The position numbers and the translations under genes were made by a program. Below the pieces are notes generated by a model, which made no database searches, was not told the DNA's origin, and saw only the letters and a program-made list of their open reading frames with translations. From Phycisphaera mikurensis NBRC 102666 (lineage in GTDB: Bacteria; Planctomycetota; Phycisphaerae; Phycisphaerales; SM1A02), in assembly GCA_945870475.1 (NCBI GenBank), contig CAMBSR010000173.1:1-5005 (forward strand): a stretch of DNA of 5,005 bases, read 5' to 3'. Positions 1-5,005 of the stretch are shown one piece after another; the stretch's first letter is position 1; the number at the start of each line of letters is the position of its first letter.

Positions 1-233
1 GCCAGGATCTGCCACGCCGGAATGCCGAGCGCCACCAAACGCGCCACACGACGCGTGATGACGCGCGTCTTGCCGGAACCGGGACCCGCGATCACGAGCA
101 GCGGGCCATCCACGTGCGACACCGCTGCGCGCTGGTCGTCGGTCAGCCCCTCGAGGAGCTCGTCGGGGTCCAGGACCGGCACGGCAGCCGGGAAATCAGC
201 GTTTTGCAGAGGTTCTGGTTCGGGAAACAGCAC
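1..233 (-). CDS. UvrD/PcrA-family ATP-dependent DNA helicase, N-terminal fragment
   Basis: This is the start of a superfamily 1 (UvrD/PcrA/Rep) 3'-5' DNA helicase, whose family unwinds DNA using ATP in nucleotide excision repair, mismatch repair and replication restart. The gene continues past the left edge, so only 77 codons are seen. Visible are the Q-motif region, LTDDQRAAV at residues 30-38 (Q34 is expected to contact adenine), then the Walker A P-loop GPGSGKT at residues 50-56, followed by RVITRRVARLV and GIPAWQILA, which in this family leads into the TFTNKAA motif. The start chosen is GTG at 233-231, because GGAGG lies 9 nt upstream. Another in-frame GTG lies 7 codons further upstream with no better signal. 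A Pro/Glu-rich stretch of about 29 residues precedes the helicase core. It is divergent from dcd. UvrD, PcrA and Rep cannot be told apart from this fragment, so no symbol is given. Family assignment is firm. Confidence 0.9.
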   Translation of the reverse strand, partial: MLFPEPEPLQNADFPAAVPVLDPDELLEGLTDDQRAAVSHVDGPLLVIAGPGSGKTRVITRRVARLVALGIPAWQIL

Positions 234-242
234 GTTGCTCGG

Positions 243-247
243 CCTCC
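243..247 (-). promoter_or_regulatory. Shine-Dalgarno site of the helicase gene
   Basis: Read on the minus strand this is GGAGG, a perfect anti-16S match, 9 nt before the GTG at 233-231. It decides the start of the helicase gene among competing in-frame GTG codons. It is the clearest ribosome-binding site in the window; the two plus-strand genes have weaker ones. Confidence 0.6.
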
Positions 248-427
248 ATGCCACGCAGTTGGGTGATTCCGCGGCGCGCGGAGAGAACGAGTCTAGAAGA
301 CAGGCGTCGACACGCTGTCCACAGACCGCATTCATGAATCGATCACAATTCAAACGACCTAACTGGCCGTTGGAAACGCACTTGCGCCGCAGGGAAAGTA
401 AAGTCGATAAAAACCAACTTCAATGCC

Positions 428-455
428 TTGCAACCACAACAGGTAGGGGTAACAT
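428..455 (+). promoter_or_regulatory. Weak candidate sigma-70-type promoter for dcd
   Basis: TTGCAA (428-433) and TAACAT (450-455) are separated by 16 nt and each matches the sigma-70 consensus at 4 of 6 positions, so transcription would begin near 462 and give a dcd leader of about 170 nt. If real, that leader carries the CCGAA/TTCGG repeats and the 601-617 hairpin. The -10 hexamer overlaps the ATG of the small ORF at 454, so the two calls exclude each other. Matches of this quality arise often by chance. Confidence 0.2.
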
Positions 456-591
456 GACCGCCGCTCCCAAGCGTTGGTGGTTCGCGGGAGTGCGGATCAT
501 ACCGAACAATTGCCGAACACACGGCGTGAATTCGGAAAATTCGGAGCATTGCGGCAGTGACGCAGTGATGGTGTCGTGGGTCGATTGGTGA
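454..591 (+). CDS. Doubtful small ORF, 45 codons, no recognised family
   Basis: An ATG at 454 is preceded by a purine-rich AGGTAGGGG (441-449) at a workable spacing and opens a 45-codon frame ending in TGA at 589-591, 42 nt before dcd. The predicted peptide starts MTAAPKRWWFAGVRII and ends SWVDW. It has no signal peptide, membrane segment or family motif I recognise. Its codon use is unlike dcd and nrdJ, with many A- or T-ending codons such as ATA, AAT, CGA and ACA, which argues for non-coding DNA. It could be a short upstream ORF affecting dcd translation, or chance. It conflicts with the candidate promoter at 428-455. Conservation of the reading frame in relatives would be needed to accept it. 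Confidence 0.15.
   Translation: MTAAPKRWWFAGVRIIPNNCRTHGVNSENSEHCGSDAVMVSWVDW
502..545. repeat. Cluster of CCGAA / TTCGG repeats
   Basis: Two direct copies of CCGAACA (502-508 and 513-519) are followed by two copies of AATTCGGA (529-536 and 538-545). CCGAA and TTCGG are reverse complements, so the array has both direct and inverted symmetry. The inner pair can fold as CCGAACAC (513-520) with GTG (526-528) and TTCGG (531-535), leaving a two-base bulge. Such an arrangement upstream of a nucleotide-metabolism gene could be a regulator-binding site or part of a structured leader. It does not match the NrdR box pattern that I know. The repeats are seen; any function is inference. Confidence 0.4.
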
Positions 592-600
592 AGCACTCTT

Positions 601-617
601 CGGACCAAGAAGGTCCG
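601..617 (+). promoter_or_regulatory. Perfect hairpin in the dcd leader next to its ribosome-binding site
   Basis: CGGACC (601-606), loop AAGAA (607-611) and GGTCCG (612-617) form a 6-bp perfect stem ending 3 nt before the AAGGGG ribosome-binding site of dcd. GCA (593-595) and TGC (618-620) could add three outer pairs across a five-base bulge. Its position would let it affect ribosome access or mRNA stability, or as DNA it could be a dyad operator. No U-tract follows, so it is not an intrinsic terminator. Confidence 0.4.
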
Positions 618-620
618 TGC

Positions 621-626
621 AAGGGG
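621..626 (+). promoter_or_regulatory. Ribosome-binding site of dcd
   Basis: AAGGGG lies 7 nt before the ATG at 634 and is the only purine-rich Shine-Dalgarno-like element at proper distance. It supports the ATG at 634, which also matches the usual N-terminus of the dCTP deaminase family (MSIL...). Confidence 0.5.
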
Positions 627-633
627 TCGGGCA

Positions 634-1239
634 ATGAGCATCCTGTGTGACACACAGATCCGCGACACGGTGCGGATCGTCCCCTTCGCGGACAACGCGA
701 AGCGCCCGGGCACCGTCTCGTTCGGCGTCTCGAGCTACGGCTACGACGTCCGCGTCGGCACCAAGTTCAAGGTCTTCACCAACGCCACGAGCGGCGGCAC
801 GGCCATCGTCGACCCCAAGACCTTCACGAACGACCTGTTCATCACCATCGACACCGCGGTGACCGGCAAGGACCACATCGTGATCCCGCCGAACTCGTTC
901 GCGCTGGCCGAGACCGTGGAGACCATCGAGGTCCCCCGCGATGTCCTGGCCATCTGCGTCGGCAAGAGCACCTACGCCCGCTGCGGCATCATCGTCAACG
1001 TCACCCCGCTCGAGCCCGAGTGGCGCGGCAAGGTCACCATCGAGATCAGCAACACCACCCCCCTCCCCGCCAAGATCTACGCCAACGAGGGCATCGCGCA
1101 GATGATCTTCCTCAAGGGCGACCGCATCTGCTCCGTGAGCTACGCGGACAAGGGCGGCAAGTACCAGGACCAGGCGGGCCTCACCCTCCCGCGCGTCGAC
1201 GGCGTTCCGTTCGCCGACGGCACCCCGAACCAACCCTGA
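634..1239 (+). CDS. dcd: dCTP deaminase
   Basis: A cytosolic dCTP deaminase (dUTPase-like trimer fold) that converts dCTP to dUTP and ammonia, feeding dUMP and then dTMP synthesis. The 201-residue product is complete and close to the usual 180-200. Seen in order: SSYGYDVR (33-40), the catalytic core GKSTYARCG (110-118) with S112 and R116 matching E. coli Dcd S111 and R115, then EISNTTPLP with E137 matching the catalytic E. coli Glu138. The loop between them is two residues shorter than in E. coli (TPLEPEW form, common in non-proteobacterial Dcd). YQDQAGLTLPR (177-187) is the C-terminal segment that closes over the triphosphate. A separate dUTPase is not visible; whether this enzyme is purely a deaminase or bifunctional dCTP deaminase/dUTPase cannot be settled by eye. 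It lies 131 bp upstream of nrdJ on the same strand, suggesting a dNTP-supply operon or linked pair. A hairpin in its leader may affect expression. Confidence 0.96.
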   Translation: MSILCDTQIRDTVRIVPFADNAKRPGTVSFGVSSYGYDVRVGTKFKVFTNATSGGTAIVDPKTFTNDLFITIDTAVTGKDHIVIPPNSFALAETVETIEVPRDVLAICVGKSTYARCGIIVNVTPLEPEWRGKVTIEISNTTPLPAKIYANEGIAQMIFLKGDRICSVSYADKGGKYQDQAGLTLPRVDGVPFADGTPNQP

Positions 1240-1277
1240 CCGACTCCAGGTCGGCGCAACGCATGGGCGTTGCGCCG
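1240..1277 (+). terminator. Strong hairpin after dcd: terminator or attenuator, with a competing smaller stem
   Basis: CGGCGCAACGC (1252-1262) pairs perfectly with GCGTTGCGCCG (1267-1277) around the four-base loop ATGG, an 11-bp GC-rich stem beginning 12 nt after the dcd stop. No run of T follows (the next bases are TCGATTGC), so it is not a textbook intrinsic terminator. It may still slow polymerase, protect the dcd 3' end or act with Rho. A second stem, CCGAC (1240-1244) with GTCGG (1250-1254), shares bases 1252-1254 with the large stem, so the two cannot form fully together. Mutually exclusive stems ahead of nrdJ resemble attenuator geometry, which is inference only. Only 131 bp separate the genes, so partial read-through to nrdJ is plausible. 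Confidence 0.55.
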
Positions 1278-1344
1278 TCGATTGCACGTTTCCAAACACG
1301 AATTTCGCTTGCTTCCGCGCGTAGGCATCACGCGCACGACCCCC

Positions 1345-1363
1345 GAGAGACAGAGAAAGAGAA
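1345..1363 (+). promoter_or_regulatory. Purine-rich ribosome-binding region of nrdJ
   Basis: A purine-rich run (GAGAGACAGAGAAAGAGAA) ends 7 nt before the ATG at 1371. It lacks a GGAGG core, so initiation may depend more on an unstructured leader than on strong 16S pairing. It supports ATG 1371 over the in-frame ATG at 1263, which lies in the loop of the inter-gene hairpin and has no such element. Confidence 0.4.
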
Positions 1364-1370
1364 CCCCGAC

Positions 1371-4300
1371 ATGCGCATCGCACGACGCTTCACCACCGCA
1401 GGCAAGGACGTCTACGGAACCCTCGAGTGGACCACCCGCTCGAGCCGCATCAGCAACTCCGACGGCAGCACCGTCTTCGAGATGCAGGATGCGCAGGTTC
1501 CGGCAACGTGGAGCCAGCTCGCCACGGACATCGTGGTCAGCAAGTACTTCCGCAAGGCGGGCGTTCCGCAGCTGGGCGCCGATGGCCGCCCGCTGAAGGA
1601 TGCCGCCGGCAAGCCGGTCCTCGGGCCGGAGCGCAGCGTCAGGCAGGTGGTGCACCGCCTCGCGGGCTGCTGGAAGCACTGGGGCGAGAAGTTCGGCTAC
1701 TTCACCGGCAAGAAGGACGCGGACGCGTTCTACGACGAGCTGGCGCACATGCTCCTGAACCAGATGGCGGCGCCGAACAGCCCGCAGTGGTTCAACACCG
1801 GCCTCAACTACGCGTACGGCATCAGCGGCCCGGCACAGGGCCACTGGATCGCGGACCACAAGACCGGCAAGGTCGGCCTGGCCAAGGACGCCTACACCCA
1901 CCCGCAGCCGCACGCCTGCTTCATCCAGGGCGTGAAGGATGACCTGGTCGGAGAAGGCGGCATCATGGACCTCTGGACCCGCGAGGCCCGCCTCTTCAAG
2001 TACGGCTCGGGCACCGGCACCAACTTCTCCAACCTGCGCGGCGAGAACGAGCCCCTCTCGGGCGGCGGCCGCAGCTCGGGCCTGATGAGCTTCCTCAAGA
2101 TCGGCGACCGCGCCGCGGGCGCCATCAAGTCGGGCGGCACCACGCGCCGCGCCGCCAAGATGGTCTGCCTCAACGTGGACCACCCGGACATCGAGAAGTT
2201 CGTCAACTGGAAGGTCCGCGAGGAGATCAAGGTCGCGGCGCTCGTCGAGGGCATGAAGCAGCTCGCGCCGAACCAGCGCGAGATCGCCGAGCAGCTCGGC
2301 CTGAAGCTCGACTACGACTTCAACGGCGAGGCCTACTACACCGTCAGCGGCCAGAACTCCAACAACTCCGTCCGCCTCTCCGACGCGTTCATGGACGCGG
2401 TCGAGAAGGAAGGCGAGTGGCAGCTGATCCGCCGCATCGACGGCAAGGTCGCGAAGACCCTCCCCGCCACCGAGCTCTGGCGCCAGATCAACGAGGCCGC
2501 CTGGCACTGCGCGGACCCGGGCGTCCAGTACGACACCACCATCAACGCCTGGCACACCTGCCCCGAAGGCGGTCGCATCAACGCCAGCAACCCGTGCAGC
2601 GAGTACATGTTCCTCGACAACACGGCGTGCAACCTGGCGTCGATCAACCTGCTCAAGTTCTATGACTCGGAGGCCCGCACCTTCGACATCGAGGGCTACG
2701 AGCACGCGATCAGCCTGTGGACCGTGGTCCTCGAGATCAGCGTCCTGATGGCGAGCTTCCCGTCCAGGGAGATCGCCGAGCTCAGCTGGAAGTACCGCAC
2801 CCTCGGCCTCGGCTACGCCAACCTCGGCGCCATGCTGATGCAGGCGGGCATCCCGTACGACAGCGATGCCGGCCGCGCCGTCTGCAGCGCGCTCAGCGCC
2901 ATCCTCACCGGCCGCAGCTACGCCGCGAGCGCGGTGCTCGCCGCCGAGCACGGGCCGTTCGACGGCTACAAGGAGAACAAGGAGCACATGCTCCGCGTGA
3001 TCCGCAACCACCGTCGCGCCGCCCAGGGCGTCTCCCGCACCAGCGGCGAGTACGAGGACCTGCGCATCGCGCCGGTGCCCGTCGACCACAGCATCTTCAA
3101 GTCCAGCGGCGTCAACATCGCGAACTCCGTCGACATGCTCGACCGCGCGGTGGCTGCATGGGATGACGCGCTCGCCTTCGGCAAGAAGCACGGCTTCCGC
3201 AACGCCCAGGTCACGGTGATCGCACCGACCGGCACCATCGGCCTGCTGATGGACTGCGACACCACCGGCGTCGAGCCGGACTTCGCGCTCACCAAGTTCA
3301 AGAAGCTCGCGGGCGGCGGTTACTTCAAGATCGCCAACCAGAGCCTGCGCCCCGCCCTCCACGCCCTCGGCTACTCGGCCGTGCAGGTGGACGAGATCGT
3401 GACGCACGTGATGGGCACGCTCAGCCTCGAGGTGGCCATGCCCACCGAGGACGGCACGGTCCCGGCCCACGGCACCACGTTCCGAGACTTCCTCATCCAG
3501 TCGGGCTACACCGGCGACGAGGTGGTGCAGATCGAGAACAGCCTCCCCACGGTCTTCGAGATCTCCTTCGCGTTCAGCGCATGGAGCATGCCGGAGCGCG
3601 TGATGGCTGCACTGGGCATCGACCCCGCCAAGGCCCGCGCCGACCAGAAGTTCAACGGCCTGCGCGCCCTCGGCCTCGGCCGCAAGCAGATCGACGCGCT
3701 CAACCTCCGCATCTGCGGCACGCAGACGGTGGAAGGCGCGCCACACCTCAAGGACAAGCACCTCCCGGTGTTCGACTGCGCCAACCGCTGCGGCAACCTC
3801 GGCACGCGCTTCATCGCGCCCGAAGGCCACATCCGCATGATGGCCGCCGCGCAGCCCTTCATCTCGGGTGCCATCAGCAAGACCATCAACCTCCCCAACG
3901 AGGCCAAGGTCGAGGACATCGGCGCCTGCTACCGCCTCAGCTGGGAGCTCGGCCTCAAGGCCAACGCCCTCTACCGCGACGGATGCAAGCTCAGCCAGCC
4001 GCTCAGCACCAAGAGCGACTCGGCCGAGGACGTCCGCGAGGAAGAGGACACCGAGGGCCTCAACGAGGCGGTGGTCACCACCGTCGTCGAGCGCGTGGTG
4101 GAAGTGGAGCGCGTCGTTGAGCGCGTGGTGGAGCGTCCGATGCGCCGCCGCCTGCCCGACACCCGCGAGTCCGTGACGCACAAGTTCAACGTCGCTGGCC
4201 ATGAGGGCTACCTCATCGTCGGCCTCTACGACGACGGCAAGCCGGGCGAGCTCTTCATCACCATGGCGAAGGAAGGCTCCACGATCGGCGGCCTGATGGA

Positions 4301-4952
4301 TTCGCTCGGCACCGCCATCAGCCTGGCACTCCAGTACGGCGTGCCCGTCGAGAGCATCGTGAACAAGTTCGCCCACCAGCGCTTCGAGCCGATGGGCATG
4401 ACCACCAACTCGGACATCCCGTTCGCGAAGAGCCTGGTCGACTACATCTTCCGTTGGCTCGGGATACAGTTCATCCAGGGCTACCGCGAGCTGAATGCAC
4501 CGCGTCGTTCCAAGCCGGCGGAGATCGCCGGCGGCGCACACACCCTCGGAAGCGCAGGAAGCGCGTCCGACTCCACCACCAGCAAGGAGGCTGCATGGTC
4601 CGCACGCTCCGCCGCTCACACGCACTCCGCATCGACGGACGGTCCGTCGGCGCAGGGCTCCGCACAAATCCATGCCGCACAGGCGAAGGACGACGTTGCG
4701 CAGATCCTGTCGCGACGCACCATCACCACCGTTGTGGCCGAGACGATCGTCGATGGTTCGGATGGGGCAGCCCAGCCTGCACTCGAGCCGCTCGCGGTCG
4801 GCGAAGCTCGCGTCGGTGGCAGTGTGCTTGACCAGTCCAACGCCAACCTGATGGGCGATGCACCCGCCTGCGACAGCTGCGGGTCGATCACGGTGCGCAA
4901 CGGCACGTGCTACCGCTGCATGAACTGCGGCAGCTCGATGGGCTGCTCCTGA
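1371..4952 (+). CDS. nrdJ: Vitamin B12-dependent (class II) ribonucleotide reductase
   Basis: Cytosolic adenosylcobalamin-dependent ribonucleotide reductase, 1193 residues, complete; it reduces ribonucleotides (probably diphosphates, as in Thermotoga NrdJ) to deoxyribonucleotides without needing oxygen. Seen in order: NSPQWFNTG (136-144); HACF with C183; GSGTGTNFSNLRG (212-224); NPCSE (407-411) with radical-site C409, N407 and E411; C420, 11 residues on, the same spacing as Thermotoga C322/C333, so C183 and C420 are the likely redox pair; PTGT (619-622). A TSCPD-type domain spans about 936-1031, ending DYIFRWLG. The tail has CxxC at 1167/1170 and 1180/1183, then C1186 and C1192, expected to relay electrons to the active-site disulphide. 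No N-terminal ATP-cone and no intein are seen. Two linkers look variable: a Val/Glu/Arg repeat (901-922) and an Ala/Ser-rich stretch (about 1043-1155). ATG 1371 fits the family N-terminus; an in-frame ATG at 1263 would add 36 unrelated residues. No B12 riboswitch is seen upstream. Confidence 0.96.
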   Translation: MRIARRFTTAGKDVYGTLEWTTRSSRISNSDGSTVFEMQDAQVPATWSQLATDIVVSKYFRKAGVPQLGADGRPLKDAAGKPVLGPERSVRQVVHRLAGCWKHWGEKFGYFTGKKDADAFYDELAHMLLNQMAAPNSPQWFNTGLNYAYGISGPAQGHWIADHKTGKVGLAKDAYTHPQPHACFIQGVKDDLVGEGGIMDLWTREARLFKYGSGTGTNFSNLRGENEPLSGGGRSSGLMSFLKIGDRAAGAIKSGGTTRRAAKMVCLNVDHPDIEKFVNWKVREEIKVAALVEGMKQLAPNQREIAEQLGLKLDYDFNGEAYYTVSGQNSNNSVRLSDAFMDAVEKEGEWQLIRRIDGKVAKTLPATELWRQINEAAWHCADPGVQYDTTINAWHTCPEGGRINASNPCSEYMFLDNTACNLASINLLKFYDSEARTFDIEGYEHAISLWTVVLEISVLMASFPSREIAELSWKYRTLGLGYANLGAMLMQAGIPYDSDAGRAVCSALSAILTGRSYAASAVLAAEHGPFDGYKENKEHMLRVIRNHRRAAQGVSRTSGEYEDLRIAPVPVDHSIFKSSGVNIANSVDMLDRAVAAWDDALAFGKKHGFRNAQVTVIAPTGTIGLLMDCDTTGVEPDFALTKFKKLAGGGYFKIANQSLRPALHALGYSAVQVDEIVTHVMGTLSLEVAMPTEDGTVPAHGTTFRDFLIQSGYTGDEVVQIENSLPTVFEISFAFSAWSMPERVMAALGIDPAKARADQKFNGLRALGLGRKQIDALNLRICGTQTVEGAPHLKDKHLPVFDCANRCGNLGTRFIAPEGHIRMMAAAQPFISGAISKTINLPNEAKVEDIGACYRLSWELGLKANALYRDGCKLSQPLSTKSDSAEDVREEEDTEGLNEAVVTTVVERVVEVERVVERVVERPMRRRLPDTRESVTHKFNVAGHEGYLIVGLYDDGKPGELFITMAKEGSTIGGLMDSLGTAISLALQYGVPVESIVNKFAHQRFEPMGMTTNSDIPFAKSLVDYIFRWLGIQFIQGYRELNAPRRSKPAEIAGGAHTLGSAGSASDSTTSKEAAWSARSAAHTHSASTDGPSAQGSAQIHAAQAKDDVAQILSRRTITTVVAETIVDGSDGAAQPALEPLAVGEARVGGSVLDQSNANLMGDAPACDSCGSITVRNGTCYRCMNCGSSMGCS
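4082..4132 (+). repeat. 30-bp tandem duplication within nrdJ (Val/Glu/Arg linker)
   Basis: Bases 4082-4102 and 4112-4132 are identical at 20 of 21 positions with a 30-bp (10-codon) offset. At protein level this gives VVERVVEVER followed by VVERVVER, residues 905-922, just before the TSCPD-type domain. The in-frame unit, in a family-variable linker, points to slippage or unequal recombination tolerated by a flexible or helical connector. Confidence 0.75.
4633..4649. repeat. 17-bp near-palindrome within the nrdJ C-terminal linker
   Basis: CGACGGAC (4633-4640) and GTCCGTCG (4642-4649) are perfect inverted arms around a single G. The site lies in the Ala/Ser-rich linker coding region, where protein constraint appears low. 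The inner CGGAC/GTCCG arms resemble those of the dcd-leader hairpin at 601-617. It may be chance in GC-rich DNA. Confidence 0.45.
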
Positions 4953-5005
4953 CCCCACGAATCGCCTTGCCGTGCGGCGCGCCAAGGACATGGCCTAATT
5001 TAACG
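4953..5005 (+). other. nrdJ 3' flank with a weak candidate terminator hairpin
   Basis: Only 53 bases follow the nrdJ stop. CCTTG (4965-4969) can pair with CAAGG (4983-4987) around a 13-base GC-rich loop, followed after ten bases by the A/T-rich TAATTTAA (4996-5003). The stem is short and the T-tract poor, so this is a weak terminator candidate. The A/T-rich end could equally belong to a promoter for the next gene. No gene start is seen before the window ends. Confidence 0.25.

Larger units (their letters stand above)
234..633. other. Divergent intergenic region between helicase gene and dcd
   Basis: This 400-bp region separates two divergent genes, so it should hold a promoter for each. It is visibly richer in A and T than the flanking genes, notably at 325-425 and 500-545. 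I found no tRNA, no recognisable riboswitch and no convincing protein gene. It contains a weak promoter-like pair at 428-455, a doubtful 45-codon ORF at 454-591, a cluster of CCGAA/TTCGG repeats at 502-545 and a perfect hairpin at 601-617. No strong sigma-70-type promoter for the helicase could be picked out on the minus strand. Confidence 0.8.

Noticed and set aside
315..323. A DnaA-box-like CTGTCCACA in the intergenic region.
   Set aside because: It matches the TTATCCACA consensus at 7 of 9 positions, but it is a single copy without neighbouring boxes or an A/T-rich unwinding element. This is not enough to call an origin or a DnaA-regulated promoter.
22..591. A 189-codon plus-strand open frame over the helicase start.
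   Set aside because: Its first part is antisense to the clear helicase N-terminus with its P-loop, and the rest runs through A/T-richer intergenic DNA with no recognisable protein. Only the last 45 codons were kept, as a doubtful small ORF.
1282..1310. Possible nrdJ promoter with TTGCAC as the -35 element.
   Set aside because: The hexamer is fair, but at 17 nt spacing the -10 position reads TCGCTT, a poor match. No independent nrdJ promoter can be supported.
1020..1370. Upstream in-frame extension of nrdJ, including ATG 1263.
   Set aside because: The frame overlaps dcd out of phase and then crosses the spacer. Its translation has no NrdJ similarity, ATG 1263 sits in a hairpin loop, and MRIARRF at 1371 is the natural family start.
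1240..1370. Cobalamin riboswitch ahead of the B12-dependent reductase.
   Set aside because: The spacer is 131 bp, shorter than a typical full cobalamin riboswitch, and I see no B12-box-like conserved segment. Only the two hairpins near dcd are evident.
1371..4952. Intein insertion in the ribonucleotide reductase.
   Set aside because: Reductases are frequent intein hosts and this protein is long, but the core motifs are continuous with normal spacing. The extra length lies in the C-terminal domain and linkers, with no intein splice motifs.
1140..4991. A 1283-codon open frame on the minus strand, antisense to all of nrdJ.
   Set aside because: It runs in the same codon register as nrdJ, so its stops would require TTA, CTA or TCA codons in nrdJ, which GC-rich genes avoid. 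Its translation is low-complexity (Ala/Val/Asp/Arg-rich) with no family motif, while the plus strand has every NrdJ motif.

Overview
The window is a GC-rich bacterial chromosomal segment. It carries the start of a UvrD/PcrA-type DNA helicase gene on the minus strand (1-233) and, divergently on the plus strand, two deoxynucleotide-metabolism genes: dcd (dCTP deaminase, 634-1239) and nrdJ (adenosylcobalamin-dependent class II ribonucleotide reductase, 1371-4952). Both plus-strand genes are complete and show the expected catalytic motifs. The helicase runs off the left edge and only its first 77 codons are visible. No mobile element, tRNA, rRNA or CRISPR array was seen.

Layout: the partial helicase (minus strand) is followed by a 400-bp divergent intergenic region (234-633). 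That region is visibly richer in A+T than the genes and holds weak promoter-like elements, a cluster of CCGAA/TTCGG repeats, one doubtful 45-codon ORF and a perfect short hairpin just ahead of the dcd ribosome-binding site. Between dcd and nrdJ lies a 131-bp spacer with a strong 11-bp GC-rich hairpin that overlaps, and so competes with, a second smaller hairpin. After nrdJ only 53 bases remain, with one weak hairpin.

Functionally, NrdJ makes deoxyribonucleotides and Dcd deaminates dCTP to dUTP, the precursor of dUMP and dTMP, so the pair covers supply and pyrimidine balancing of the dNTP pool. The divergent helicase acts in DNA repair and replication, so the neighbourhood has a DNA-precursor/DNA-maintenance theme. 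Class II reductase needs cobalamin but not oxygen. No other reductase class is visible here, and no cobalamin riboswitch or NrdR box was recognised.

The host cannot be fixed from sequence alone. GC-rich composition, weak Shine-Dalgarno signals, the GPGSGKT form of the helicase P-loop and a long NrdJ with a TSCPD domain and cysteine tail recall Planctomycetota (perhaps Phycisphaerae-like). This is an inference of modest confidence. I do not see a new multi-gene system. The less ordinary points are the inter-gene hairpin pair, the leader of dcd, and two fast-evolving linkers in NrdJ (a 30-bp tandem duplication and a roughly 110-residue Ala/Ser-rich spacer).
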